DNA of 64,000 nucleotides from Deltaproteobacteria bacterium (GTDB lineage Bacteria; Desulfobacterota; Dissulfuribacteria; Dissulfuribacterales; QOAL01). The stretch is taken from the NCBI GenBank assembly GCA_015493475.1, contig WGDC01000014.1, forward strand, positions 21,259 through 85,258, written 5' to 3'. Each line of letters starts with the position of its first letter. The stretch's first letter is position 1. Made by a program: the position numbers and the translations under genes. This document shows, in pieces, positions 46,089-55,501 of this stretch. The notes under the pieces were generated by a model that did not search any database, was not told the origin of the DNA, and saw nothing but the letters and a program-made list of their open reading frames with translations.

Positions 46089-46577
46089 ATGAAAAACCTG
46101 GTAGTTTATTCTTCAAAAACAGGCAACACCAAAAAACTCGCCGAGGCAATCTATGATTATCTTCCAGAAGAAAAGGAGATATACCAGGTTAACCACGCAC
46201 CAGACCCAAGTGATTACACTTTTGTCGCTGTTGGTTTCAGGATAGAAAACGGCCAGCCGGACAAGGCGGCCCAGGAATACCTGAAAAAATTCATTGATGA
46301 AAAGGAGCTGTTTCTCTTTGCCACCCATGCCTCCGAACCAGAATCGGAAACGGTGAAAAGGGCGATGAACATGGCGAAGGAGCTATCAAAAAAGGCAAAA
46401 ATAGTAGGCATATTCGATTGCCTCGGCGAGGTGCCTGAAGAGGTGCTGAGTGAGGCGCGAAGCCAGGGGCCAGTGCCCGAATGGGTAAAAGATGCAGAAA
46501 ACGCCAAGGGACATCCCAACAAAGAGGACATTGAAAGACTCATCAAGCTCCTGAACAGCCTGGACTTGCCCTTGTAA
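46089..46577 (+). CDS. Flavodoxin-family protein
   Basis: This 162-residue protein has the FMN phosphate loop YSSKTGNTKKLA (residues 7-18). GFRIENGQPDKAA then replaces the common 50s loop, and LFATHASEPES near 78 marks the third strand. It belongs to the single-domain flavodoxins (BilS-like), which carry electrons between soluble enzymes. AAGGAGGAACAC precedes the ATG. It stands alone, between the DUF948 promoter region and cmk. Confidence 0.88.
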   Translation: MKNLVVYSSKTGNTKKLAEAIYDYLPEEKEIYQVNHAPDPSDYTFVAVGFRIENGQPDKAAQEYLKKFIDEKELFLFATHASEPESETVKRAMNMAKELSKKAKIVGIFDCLGEVPEEVLSEARSQGPVPEWVKDAENAKGHPNKEDIERLIKLLNSLDLPL

Positions 46578-46765
46578 TCTCTGTTCCAGAATACGCGGAA
46601 ACGGCCGGTGCGCCCCGGTAAAGAGGCGCTGGGCTTTCTATCTTTTTACAAAATTTCCTTGTGAATACTTTTTAATCTGAATTATTACCCTTTTTATCTT
46701 GAGTCTGGTTAAAAAAGGTGTATATTCTTGCTCCGCTGAAATCTTCCGAAACGGAGCATACGCCT

Positions 46766-47905
46766 TTGATTGTTACCATAGATGGCCCAGCGGGCGCAGG
46801 GAAAAGCACTATCGGGAAAAAGGTGGCCAAGAGGCTTGGATTTCTGTACCTTGATACCGGTGCCATGTACCGGGCCTGCGCGCTTTTCATGATGGACAAC
46901 AACGCGCCAATTGATGACCCAGGCCGGGTATCCGCCCTTCTTCCCAAGATAGACATCAGGTTCAGGGCAACACGCGTCCTGCTCGATGGCGTGGACGTTT
47001 CCGATAGGATAAGGAGCCCCGAAATAGACCAAGCAGCCTCCCTGATTTCACAAATTCCTCCCGTCAGGGAAAAACTCACCCTGCTCCAGAGAAAAATCGC
47101 CGCGGGAACCAACATAGTTGCAGAAGGACGAGACATGGGAACCGTGGTGTTTCCCAATGCAGACGTAAAGATATTTTTGACCGCCTCCCCTGAAGAACGT
47201 GCTTTGAGAAGAAAAAGACAGCTCGATGAGCATGGCAATATAATTGCATTTGATATTATATTGCAACAAATTAAAAAACGTGATAAAAAAGATAGGGAAC
47301 GGGAAATTGCTCCATTGAAGGCGGCGCCTGACGCAGTGGTAATAGATTCAACGGAACTTACAGCCGAAGAGGTGGTTGAAGCTATATTAAAATTAGTGAA
47401 TAGACAGGAGAAAAAAATGAACAAGCAAACAGACACTTCGAGTTTTTCATTTAGCGTGGACAATTGCCTTGGATTTATTGCGAATCGCCTCGTAAAGGCG
47501 TTCTTGAAGCTTCTTGATTACAAGCTCGAAGATTTTAACCTGACCGGCGCCCAGTTCTGTGTTCTTACAAAGCTGTTTGAGGAAGAAGGCTTGACCCAGA
47601 CGCAACTTGCTCACAGGCTCTACATTGAAAGTCCCACCCTTGTCAGGACTCTTGACAGGCTGGAAGAAGCAGGCCTAATAGAAAGACGCAGGGTGCCGTC
47701 GGACAGGAGGGCATTCCACATATTCCTCACCGAAAGGGGTCATGGACTCCAGGAAACGCTCATTCAGAAAGGCAGCGAGGTCCATGAGACCGCCGTAAAG
47801 GGACTCAACGACAAGGAGATAGAAATGCTGAAAGACCTGCTCTTTACACTTTGGCAAAATCTTGAAAGCGGCGCCAAAAAGGCGAAAATGGAGGCGCGAG
47901 GATAG
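46766..47905 (+). CDS. cmk: Cytidylate kinase fused in frame to a MarR-family regulator
   Basis: The N-terminal ~217 residues are cytidylate kinase: P-loop DGPAGAGKST, YLDTGAMYRA, EGRDMGTVVFPNADVKIFL and the arginine-rich lid RRKRQLDEHG. It phosphorylates CMP and dCMP. Without a stop the frame goes on, from a Met at 47417, into a complete MarR winged helix-turn-helix protein (LTQTQLAHRLYIESPTLVRTLDRL, then the wing RRRVPSDRRAF). AGGAG sits six bases before that Met, and the join contains A7. With one A less, the kinase would end at a TGA overlapping the regulator ATG. Two separate genes with an indel, or slippage, are likelier than a true fusion. TTG 46766 (GGAG upstream) is the probable start; GTG 46718 is possible. 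Confidence 0.85.
   Translation: MIVTIDGPAGAGKSTIGKKVAKRLGFLYLDTGAMYRACALFMMDNNAPIDDPGRVSALLPKIDIRFRATRVLLDGVDVSDRIRSPEIDQAASLISQIPPVREKLTLLQRKIAAGTNIVAEGRDMGTVVFPNADVKIFLTASPEERALRRKRQLDEHGNIIAFDIILQQIKKRDKKDREREIAPLKAAPDAVVIDSTELTAEEVVEAILKLVNRQEKKMNKQTDTSSFSFSVDNCLGFIANRLVKAFLKLLDYKLEDFNLTGAQFCVLTKLFEEEGLTQTQLAHRLYIESPTLVRTLDRLEEAGLIERRRVPSDRRAFHIFLTERGHGLQETLIQKGSEVHETAVKGLNDKEIEMLKDLLFTLWQNLESGAKKAKMEARG
47417..47905 (+). other. MarR-family regulator part with its own ribosome site
   Basis: The ATG at 47417 has AGGAG (47406-47410) six bases upstream, so this 162-residue MarR-type regulator can be made on its own. MarR proteins bind palindromic operators as dimers and often release DNA on binding a small phenolic ligand or on oxidation. 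Its N-terminal ~20 residues before the helical core are not conserved. It is read in the same frame as the cytidylate kinase at present. Confidence 0.7.
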
Positions 47906-47939
47906 AGAGGGCTGAACGCCTTGGGCTAACTTTCTTTTC

Positions 47940-50105
47940 CTATAACTGGCCCTCGAAAAGCCTTGACATCACCTGGATTATATCATTCAGCCGGAATGGT
48001 TTTGTCAGAAGGGCGTCAATACCTTTTTCCTTTAACTCTTCCTCCTTGAAAGAGGCGCCCCATCCGGTCATCAGCACTACGCATGTCTTTGGGGAAACCT
48101 GGCGGATTTTCGAGGCGATCTCCCAACCGCTTAACCCCGGCATGCCGAGATCGGTAAGGACCAGGTCGAAATCCTCCCTTTCCACCCTGCTTATGGCATC
48201 CATTGGGTCGTTACAGACAGTTACGTGGTGTCCGAGGCTTCCGAGCATAAGACCTATGAGCTCAACTATCTGCAGCTCGTCATCTATCACCATTATCCTC
48301 AGTTGTTCACTATCTGATGGCCTTTCATCGAATTCCGGATCTGGCTCTCTTTCGTCCTGCTCCTCACTCGGGAGCAAAATAACCAAGGTGCTTCCGCATC
48401 CTTTCTTTGAAACAACGTCGATCTTGCCTCCAACATTGGAAATCAGGCCGTACACGATGCTTAGTCCAAGCCCGGAACTCCCGGTCTCCTTTGTTGAAAA
48501 ATAGGGATCGAAAATGTGGGAAAGCACGTCTTCGTCCATGCCAGTACCCGTGTCCCTGACCTCAATAACCGCATTGTCGCCCTTCTTGTAGGACCTTATG
48601 ATTATCCTGCCACCCGATGGCATGGCATCAATGGCGTTAATAATAAGGTTTATCAGTACCTCCCTCAATTCGTACGCAGGTATATTGGCCTTAAGCCCCT
48701 TTTCCAGCTCCGTTTCCACGGAGATATATATCCCTTTCTTCTCGCAGTCGTCCTTCCAAAGAGGCCTGGTGAACTGCACGGCCTCCTCTATTATGGATGA
48801 TGTCTCAACGGCCTTCTCGGTCGCTGTCTGGTTGCCCGACCTGCCTTTTACAAATGTCTGTATCCTCTTGATGGTTTTAGCGCCGTCATTTACGCATGAC
48901 TCGATATTTTTGAGCCTTTCCTCGAATTTGGTGCCCTTAAGCTCCATCTGTAAAAGCTCAACGTTCCCTAGTATGGCCATAAGCAGATTGTTAAAGTCAT
49001 GGGCGATCCCTGCCGCCATCGAACCAAGGGCCCTGAGTTTCTCTTCACGTATTCTCTGCTCAGAGTCATGAAGATGATCAGAAAGGTCGTGGATAAAAAC
49101 TATTCCCCCTTTCTTTTCCCCCTTTTTGGACTTGACCGGGTGAAAAAAGAAATCGGCCAGGACTGTTGTGCCATCGGGTTTTATTAGCCTCACCTCTGAA
49201 ATTTTTTTGTAGGAAACCGACTTGACCGTCTTGGTGAAATCAAGGAAGACGGACGCATCCATGAAAAAACGCCCAAGACCCTTCTCCTTCAAAGATACCT
49301 CGTCACACTGAAGAAGCCTGCAAATCGATTCGTTGGCATGGATAACATTTCCATCGATATCAAGCAGGCAGATACCCTGTGGGGCATTTTCCATTGCGGA
49401 CTTGAGGTAATCAAGGGGCATTCCCTCCTCGGAAGGCAAAGGCCTCACCCTGTTGTTGCTTTCCACGATATTCTGGATGTGAAAATGTCCCTCTGACAGG
49501 ACCTCGCCCCTCCCAAAGCCCTGGATCAGATGGGCTATCACCTGAGAAATTATTATAAGGTTCCTTTTTAGCCCGTTGGTAAATTCTATTTTGGAGGAGG
49601 AGCTGAGATTCAAGATACCCTTGGAAGATATGGGGAGGCATGCAAGGGAACGCGGCACCCGCCTTGCGTTTTCTACAAGGGGTATCTCTATCTCGGAGCT
49701 TTCGCTGATGAAGACCGGCTGCTGGGAGTCAAAAACCTCCCACGCTATACTTTTACCTTCCCGAAAAAAGAGTCCCCTGTTGAACTTCCTGTCAAACCTT
49801 CTATCCTCATCCTGGACGATCTGGTTTATCCCGATGGCCGCGGCAAGCTCCAGTATCTCTTTCTCTGGCCTGTAAATAAGCAGGGATACATTTTCGCATC
49901 CCATGTCCTCTGCAACTATCTTTACCACAAGGGAGTAAAGCTCTTCTATGGACGACGCCTTTGAGGCCACCTCCATGAGACGGAGCACTATACCGAGGGC
50001 CGTCCTATGGATAAGCCTCTCCTGATCCATTTCAAGGACTGCGGAATGGATCTCCTCAGTACTCAGCTTCTTGTCGCAATTACTCACGTCCGACATATCA
50101 GTCAT
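47940..50105 (-). CDS. Hybrid sensor histidine kinase (GAF-PAS-HisKA-HATPase-REC)
   Basis: The 721-residue cytoplasmic protein has a GAF domain (about 50-195) and a PAS domain (about 235-345, with GICLLDIDGNVIHANES). HisKA follows with His369 in GIAHDFNNLL. HATPase_c (about 470-585) includes NLIINAIDAMP, RDTGTGMDEDV and SSGLGLSIVYGL, and a C-terminal receiver domain (about 603-721) has phospho-acceptor Asp in VLTDLGMPG. No transmembrane helix is visible. Its start overlaps the end of an HDOD gene by eight bases, so the HDOD protein is probably part of the same pathway. Confidence 0.93.
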   Translation of the reverse strand: MTDMSDVSNCDKKLSTEEIHSAVLEMDQERLIHRTALGIVLRLMEVASKASSIEELYSLVVKIVAEDMGCENVSLLIYRPEKEILELAAAIGINQIVQDEDRRFDRKFNRGLFFREGKSIAWEVFDSQQPVFISESSEIEIPLVENARRVPRSLACLPISSKGILNLSSSSKIEFTNGLKRNLIIISQVIAHLIQGFGRGEVLSEGHFHIQNIVESNNRVRPLPSEEGMPLDYLKSAMENAPQGICLLDIDGNVIHANESICRLLQCDEVSLKEKGLGRFFMDASVFLDFTKTVKSVSYKKISEVRLIKPDGTTVLADFFFHPVKSKKGEKKGGIVFIHDLSDHLHDSEQRIREEKLRALGSMAAGIAHDFNNLLMAILGNVELLQMELKGTKFEERLKNIESCVNDGAKTIKRIQTFVKGRSGNQTATEKAVETSSIIEEAVQFTRPLWKDDCEKKGIYISVETELEKGLKANIPAYELREVLINLIINAIDAMPSGGRIIIRSYKKGDNAVIEVRDTGTGMDEDVLSHIFDPYFSTKETGSSGLGLSIVYGLISNVGGKIDVVSKKGCGSTLVILLPSEEQDEREPDPEFDERPSDSEQLRIMVIDDELQIVELIGLMLGSLGHHVTVCNDPMDAISRVEREDFDLVLTDLGMPGLSGWEIASKIRQVSPKTCVVLMTGWGASFKEEELKEKGIDALLTKPFRLNDIIQVMSRLFEGQL

Positions 50106-51009
50106 GCCCTACGATTATGTCTGCCAGTACTTCTATCTCGTCGAGCAGTTCCATTGTCTTTCCAAAAAAATGGTCCATCTTCTCAAGTTCCACACCGGCA
50201 AGCAGAAAAACCTTGGTATCCGGCAGCTCCGGTTCAGGCCCTGTTCCAGCCGTGAATTCGACCATTTTGGCCTGATACGCTGACAGGCTTACTATGGCGC
50301 ACTCTCTTGGAAAGGATCTAGAGGATAGAGGATCATGATGAAATTCCAGCACATCTGAAATCTGCGGGGTAAGCCCCCACCTCTCGGATAGCAGACGCCC
50401 GATAGAGGTATGGGTTATGCCCTCCTGTTTCTCAACAACATAGGGTAAAACCTTTTTCTTTCTTGCCTTCACCTCTATGAGGTTGAACTCATCTGGCACC
50501 AGTTGGGCCATGGCTAGTCTGCCGAGGTCGTGAAGCAAGCCCATCAGGTAGAGCTCGTCTGCATCAAACATGGGATATTCCTTGCCCATCTCTCTGGCAC
50601 AAAAAGATGTAAGCAGGTTGTGAATCCAGAACCGTCTGAGGTCGAATCCCCGTGCAAGCACACCGGCCTTGAACTGATTGACAAGGCAGATGGCGAGCGA
50701 AAGGTTTCTCACCTCGTCGACCCCTATCAGCATCACCGCCTTATTTATGGTGTTAACCTTGCCCTTGAATCCGTAATAAGCACTGTTTGCCACCCTGAGA
50801 AGCTGTGCACACAAGGAGGCATCCGGCTCTACGATGGAGCTTATGTCTTCAAAGGTACAGTTTTTTTTTGTAATTGTGCGAAAAAGGCTTAAAGCTATAC
50901 TGTTTGGCACCGGGATATACTTTATCTTGCGTACCCTTTCGGCAAGGTCCTTGTAAGATTGGGCTTCCATTTTTGGTTTCCGCATCGGCATTTTTTTCTT
51001 TATCGGCAA
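50098..51009 (-). CDS. HDOD-domain signalling protein
   Basis: This 303-residue protein has an N-terminal KIKYIPVPNSIALSLF-like part, then the HDOD block EPDASLCAQLLRVANSAYYGF (about 61-81) and INKAVMLIGVDEVRNLSLA. LMGLLHDLGRLAMAQ near 150 and LEFHHDPL near 222 complete the domain. It lies directly upstream of the hybrid histidine kinase gene, with an eight-base overlap, which makes it a probable output or regulatory partner. (Quoted segments are separate.). Confidence 0.88.
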   Translation of the reverse strand: MPIKKKMPMRKPKMEAQSYKDLAERVRKIKYIPVPNSIALSLFRTITKKNCTFEDISSIVEPDASLCAQLLRVANSAYYGFKGKVNTINKAVMLIGVDEVRNLSLAICLVNQFKAGVLARGFDLRRFWIHNLLTSFCAREMGKEYPMFDADELYLMGLLHDLGRLAMAQLVPDEFNLIEVKARKKKVLPYVVEKQEGITHTSIGRLLSERWGLTPQISDVLEFHHDPLSSRSFPRECAIVSLSAYQAKMVEFTAGTGPEPELPDTKVFLLAGVELEKMDHFFGKTMELLDEIEVLADIIVGHD

Positions 51010-51045
51010 GAAAAAAGAGAATGATGAAGGAATCCGGCCAGTTTA

Positions 51046-52782
51046 TTAGTACTTATGATAATTTTCTGGAAGGTTTGACACCAGGATCAAGCACCTGAGT
51101 ACGAGCCTTTTGTCATGGTATTCAAATGGAAACTTGACACCCTTGGCCCTGAAATAACCGTATCTCTTGCGGTCAAGGATGATGAATACCCGCCTTTGCC
51201 GGTTCCTCATCATCCAGGCGGCCTTGTCAAGGTCAATCCTCGAAACGATTCTATCAAGGTAAAAGGTACATTCCTCGTCCCAGAATCCGCCGTAAAAAAG
51301 CGGCATCCTCCCTACCACTTCTTTTACATGCCTGCAAAATGGCCTGGCGTCTTTACCCCTGTATACAGCGGGAAGAGTAAAAGAGGTAACAGTCAGGATG
51401 AAAAGACCTCCCACCAATAGCAAGGAAGACAAATAGGAGGTGGCATCTTCCCTTGCGCCATGTCCGTTTTTGCGCCAGAGGACCCAAAGGCACAGGAGGA
51501 ATGAAAAAAGAAAAACAAAGGCCTCCTTCTTCAGTACGTCCGCGAATAGTGCGAGCACGTCCTTATTGACATGGGAAAACAAACGGGATGCAAGAGACTG
51601 GGCCTGAACGAGATAACAACACAGGCCAATTATGGCCATAATTGCACATAGTATGGGCAACAACCACGTCACGGCCCTTATAAAACACATAGAGAGCGAA
51701 CAATCTTTCTTAACATTGAAAAGGAAATCGGCGCTCAGAAAGGCTGCTGCGGGATAGAGAGGCAGAATATAGTCGCTTCTCTTTGACTGTGCCACGGAAA
51801 AGAACAGGAAGACGAAAATGAAATAGATAAACAGGAACCTATAGACCGGTTTTTTATCCTTCCATTTACTGACGGCATGAAATATCCACAATGGCATAAT
51901 GAGGGACCAGGGGAAAAAACCAGACAGAAAATAAACAAGATACCTCGTGGGAGGAGAATGGTTAAAGTCCTTGAAAGATCCGAATGGAAGCAGACTAGTG
52001 AAACGGGAAAGATTCTCTTCGAGAATAAAACGGTGAAAGAAACGAAAATCCGTCTTCAACGTAACATAAGCATACCAGGGAAGGCATACGAACAGAAACA
52101 GCAAGAAATAAGGAGATAAAAAAAGCTTCCTGATAAGGGAGAATCTCCTTTCGGAAATGGCGAAAAGGACCACAGTTGAAAAAACGAGAATGGCCCCTAG
52201 GGGGCCTTTTATCATTACGGCAGCCCCGGCTGAAACGTGAAAACCACACAGGCACCAGGCCTCGTGGGCGGCATCGTCCATGCTACCCGGGGTTTCGTCA
52301 AGGAGCCCTGCCCACTGAATAAAAAAAAACAGGGCGAGAAAGCAGGTTACCGAAAACAGAAGGTCCATCCGCGCCATCTGGCTCATCCACAAGACCTTGG
52401 GACAGAAAAGGAATATGGCGGAGAAGGCCGGGAAAAAAATCCCATCTTGGCCTGCAATAATTGAAATCTTGTAAAAAAGGATGATAAACAGGGCTGCGGC
52501 AACGAGGGACGGAAGCCTTGAAGCAAGCTCATAGTTGGGGAAAAACAAGGAAAAACCTGCGATTAGCCAGTAGTAGAGCGGGGGTTTGTCCAAATCCTCC
52601 GTGCCGTTCAACTCGTTGACCAAAAGGGCCTTACCCTGCACGTAGGCCTTTGCTATGAGGGCCGATTCAGCCTCAAGGGTCTCGCAGAGGGAACGCTCAA
52701 GGGAAAGACAGGTAAGGCCGAGGAAAAAACAGGCCAGGAAAAAGGCAAAGGCCCTGTGAGGATCTATCCTTGCAATCACCAT
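51046..52782 (-). CDS. Glycosyltransferase family 39 / ArnT-like membrane protein
   Basis: The 578-residue protein has about twelve membrane segments. Its first periplasmic loop contains DEVT/GE-like acidic motifs: ESALIAKAYVQGKALLVNELNG, then EDLDKPPLYYWLIAGF. This DKPPLYYW pattern marks PMT_2/ArnT-type transferases, which move sugars such as aminoarabinose from polyprenyl phosphate to lipid A or proteins. The C-terminal part (about 480-578) is periplasmic. The 3' end is in the 36-base gap before the HDOD gene. The ATG overlaps the cbiB stop by seven bases. The sugar and acceptor are not known. Confidence 0.85.
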   Translation of the reverse strand: MVIARIDPHRAFAFFLACFFLGLTCLSLERSLCETLEAESALIAKAYVQGKALLVNELNGTEDLDKPPLYYWLIAGFSLFFPNYELASRLPSLVAAALFIILFYKISIIAGQDGIFFPAFSAIFLFCPKVLWMSQMARMDLLFSVTCFLALFFFIQWAGLLDETPGSMDDAAHEAWCLCGFHVSAGAAVMIKGPLGAILVFSTVVLFAISERRFSLIRKLFLSPYFLLFLFVCLPWYAYVTLKTDFRFFHRFILEENLSRFTSLLPFGSFKDFNHSPPTRYLVYFLSGFFPWSLIMPLWIFHAVSKWKDKKPVYRFLFIYFIFVFLFFSVAQSKRSDYILPLYPAAAFLSADFLFNVKKDCSLSMCFIRAVTWLLPILCAIMAIIGLCCYLVQAQSLASRLFSHVNKDVLALFADVLKKEAFVFLFSFLLCLWVLWRKNGHGAREDATSYLSSLLLVGGLFILTVTSFTLPAVYRGKDARPFCRHVKEVVGRMPLFYGGFWDEECTFYLDRIVSRIDLDKAAWMMRNRQRRVFIILDRKRYGYFRAKGVKFPFEYHDKRLVLRCLILVSNLPENYHKY

Positions 52783-53753
52783 GACAACAGCAGGAAAAGG
52801 ACCATTGGCAAAAAGCAGTAAAGTATAAGCGAGACCCTGTAAAGAAGCCTCACCGCTTCTTTTATGTCTGCCGGAACCGGTACCCTGGCCTGTCCGTTCA
52901 TGCGGGGGGAATCTGATAGAACCCCGTCATAAACCGCAGGCCCACCGAGGTTAACCCCGAGTACGTGGGCAAAAGCGGCCTCCGGGAGCCCGGAATTGGG
53001 GCTTTTTTGTCCCGTAGAATCCTTTAACGCCTGTCTGATAATATCAATAACCCCCTTGCCGTTCCAGATTCGTCCTGCAAGGGCTATTATAAGGAGCGCT
53101 ATCCTGGCGGGAAGAAAGTTCGCAGCATCGTCCATCCTCGCGGCCGCCTTGCCAAATTCCTCGTACTGGATGTTTCGATAACCGATCATGGAATCCATGG
53201 TGCTTATCATCTTGAAACAGAGACACAGGGCAGGCCCCCCTATAACCGCATAAAAGTAAGGGGAACATATTCCGTCAACGAAATTTTCGGAAACGGTCTC
53301 TATCACCGCCCTTGAAACAGCCGTCTCGTCCATGTCTTGTGTCTGCCTGCTTACGAGCATGGAAAGCCTCTTCCTGGCAAGATCCAGGTCCCCGCGTGAA
53401 AGGGCGGCGAGAACCCTCATTGCCTCGTCTGCAAGACATCTGAGACAGAGGCTGAAATACACACACAGGACTGAAAAAAGGATACATAGAAAATGGGAAA
53501 ATGCCGCTGTGAGACCCATCATCACCTTTACCATGGAAAAGGTCAACACGGGCAGAACCATGCTCATCAAAAGACCGGCCTGAAACTTGGGCAGAAACAA
53601 GGCCGTGGCCCTTTTCTCGCCCCATGAAATGGCGGCGCCCATAATCCTTACCGGATGCAAGGGGCTGTCACCGTCACCGAGGGCAATGTCTGCGGCAACC
53701 GCGCTAAATAATACGAGCCATGAAGAGGCCTCATGGATATAAGGCTCAAGCAT
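52776..53753 (-). CDS. cbiB: Adenosylcobinamide-phosphate synthase CbiB/CobD
   Basis: This 325-residue inner-membrane protein shows the CbiB signatures ADIALGDGDSPLHPVRIMG (about 20-38) and SRAVIETVSENFVDGICSPYFY (about 145-166). STMDSMIGYRNIQYEEFGKAAARMDD and the GGP segment near the C-terminus follow. The enzyme joins aminopropanol phosphate to adenosylcobyric acid in B12 synthesis. It overlaps the preceding cobQ gene by eight bases, giving a cobQ-cbiB pair in order of the pathway. Confidence 0.94.
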   Translation of the reverse strand: MLEPYIHEASSWLVLFSAVAADIALGDGDSPLHPVRIMGAAISWGEKRATALFLPKFQAGLLMSMVLPVLTFSMVKVMMGLTAAFSHFLCILFSVLCVYFSLCLRCLADEAMRVLAALSRGDLDLARKRLSMLVSRQTQDMDETAVSRAVIETVSENFVDGICSPYFYAVIGGPALCLCFKMISTMDSMIGYRNIQYEEFGKAAARMDDAANFLPARIALLIIALAGRIWNGKGVIDIIRQALKDSTGQKSPNSGLPEAAFAHVLGVNLGGPAVYDGVLSDSPRMNGQARVPVPADIKEAVRLLYRVSLILYCFLPMVLFLLLSW

Positions 53754-55251
53754 TCAGTAACCCCAGCAATTCCGTGACCCGGCTATGTTCCTCAAGCCAG
53801 TCCGCTAGCTTATCGAACTGGCCAAGCCTGTACCTTCTATAATCGAGACGGGACGGGAGCGGCACAAGCCCCCTCCTGATTCTTGCAAAGTTCAAAAAGG
53901 AACGCCTGAAAAGATCATTGTCGAAGATGCCGTGAATGTAAGTACCCAGGATACCCGCCTTCCCGTCAAAGACTATAATGGGGCCCTTGTCGGAGCCGAC
54001 GGACAGGAGGCCCGTAGCCTCTTTCTCGAGAACACTTCTTCCCATGTGTATCTCGTATCCCTTGATAGAGACCGGCCCCTTGTGAAGTGGCGGAAAGGAC
54101 GCGAGAATTTCTACCTGCTTGAGCACCTTCTTCCCCGCCATCTCCGTATCCAATGGCAGGAGTCCGAATCCTTCGTACCTGCCGGGAGGACCGTCACTAC
54201 CAAGGCTGTCGGTTATGGACCTCCCAAGCATCTGGAAACCCCCGCATATTCCCACCACCAGCCCTCCCCTTTTCAGGAATTCCGGTAACGCCCTTGCCCA
54301 TCCGCGCCTTTTCAGGAACCCGAGATCAGACGAAGTCGCCTTGGTGCCGGGAAGTATCACGATATCAGAGGTTAAGATGGCCCTGGGATCATCACTGAGA
54401 ATCATCTCCACGTCCCTTTCAAGTCCAAGGGGAGAGAAGTCGGTAAAATTACTTATCCTTGGAAGTCTCGCCACGCAAACCCTTACCGCATCCTTCACAG
54501 ACAGGCCCCTTGACTCTATTTTCCCAACATGGACCCCATCCTCCTCATCCACGTGGATATCATGAAACCATGGAAGCACAGCGACCACGGGTACAGGAAC
54601 AATCCGGTAAAACATCTCGATTCCTGGCTCAAGCAGACCCATGTCTCCTCGAAACTTGTTTATGATAAACCCCTTGATAAGGGGCCTGAATTTCTCCTCT
54701 ACGAGGTCGAAGGTACCCTTCAGACTAGCGAAGACCCCTCCCCTGTCTATATCGGCAACTATTACAACCGGGGCACATGCATGGTGGGCCATTCTCATGT
54801 TCACGATATCCGTGCGCCTTAGATTTATCTCGGCGGGGCTGCCCGCCCCCTCTATGACAATGACGTCATACTCGCCGCTGAGGCTGTTATATGCCTCCCG
54901 CACCACCTGCCAGTGCTCCTCTGACCGGTCATAATAATCCATAGCATTGAGGTGTCCGCATGCCTCGCCCATGAGTATCACCTGGCTCCTTGCATCCGTG
55001 GAAGGCTTCAGCAAAACAGGGTTCATCCTTGCGTCAGGTAGAAGCCCACAGGCCTCGGCCTGAAAGACCTGGGCCCTTCCCATTTCCTTTCCCTCAGCGG
55101 TAACAAAGGAATTAAGGGCCATGTTCTGGGCCTTGAAGGGACAGACTTTCACCCCCCTGCGGGAAAGCAGCCTGCACATTGCGGCCGCAACGATGCTCTT
55201 TCCCACACCGGACCCAGTACCCTGGAACATTATGCCTCTCGCTCTCGCCAT
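53746..55251 (-). CDS. cobQ: Cobyric acid synthase
   Basis: This 501-residue glutamine-dependent enzyme amidates four side chains of adenosylcobyrinic diamide. The N-terminal dethiobiotin-synthase-like ATP domain has FQGTGSGVGKSIVAAAMCRL (residues 9-28), and VIEGAGSPAEINLR near 131. The C-terminal glutaminase domain has LPGTKATSSDL, GGLVVGICGGFQMLG with the nucleophile Cys, and GTYIHGIFDND with His. The ATG is at 55251. The next 250 bases upstream, before tRNA-Val, hold an inverted-repeat element. I do not see a clear cobalamin riboswitch there. Confidence 0.95.
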   Translation of the reverse strand: MARARGIMFQGTGSGVGKSIVAAAMCRLLSRRGVKVCPFKAQNMALNSFVTAEGKEMGRAQVFQAEACGLLPDARMNPVLLKPSTDARSQVILMGEACGHLNAMDYYDRSEEHWQVVREAYNSLSGEYDVIVIEGAGSPAEINLRRTDIVNMRMAHHACAPVVIVADIDRGGVFASLKGTFDLVEEKFRPLIKGFIINKFRGDMGLLEPGIEMFYRIVPVPVVAVLPWFHDIHVDEEDGVHVGKIESRGLSVKDAVRVCVARLPRISNFTDFSPLGLERDVEMILSDDPRAILTSDIVILPGTKATSSDLGFLKRRGWARALPEFLKRGGLVVGICGGFQMLGRSITDSLGSDGPPGRYEGFGLLPLDTEMAGKKVLKQVEILASFPPLHKGPVSIKGYEIHMGRSVLEKEATGLLSVGSDKGPIIVFDGKAGILGTYIHGIFDNDLFRRSFLNFARIRRGLVPLPSRLDYRRYRLGQFDKLADWLEEHSRVTELLGLLNA

Positions 55252-55309
55252 GGTAAGAGAAATTAGAACAGCCTTCCATTTAAGGCAACAAGATAGACGA
55301 CGCCCCTGA

Positions 55310-55426
55310 AAAACCGCCTTTTTTCGTCGAGTGGCCGGGTTCTCGTAACCCCCAAATGCCTATCCTGGTTCTTACATGCCACCCCTTCTTGCGATCAGGT
55401 CCTTACACTATGGAAAAGGCGGTTTT
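55310..55426. repeat. 117-bp element with 13-bp inverted-repeat ends upstream of cobQ
   Basis: AAAACCGCCTTTT (55310-55322) and its exact reverse complement AAAAGGCGGTTTT (55414-55426) bracket a stretch containing an inner hairpin GGGTT-CTCGT-AACCC. The region sits between tRNA-Val and the cobQ start and would be in the 5' leader of cobQ. Possible readings are a structured leader RNA, a terminator/antiterminator for the tRNA, or a small palindromic mobile element. It has no B12-box I can recognise. Confidence 0.6.
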
Positions 55427-55501
55427 CCCCCTATGGCATTTGATAAAGTGACACAAGTCGCAACGAGGAAGGAACGAAAACCTTTTGAAAGGAAGGAGAA
55501 A

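Noticed and set aside
55252..55500. Cobalamin riboswitch before cobQ
   Set aside because: A GCCACT-like string occurs on the minus strand, but the conserved core and B12-box context are not met by eye; reported only as an inverted-repeat element.
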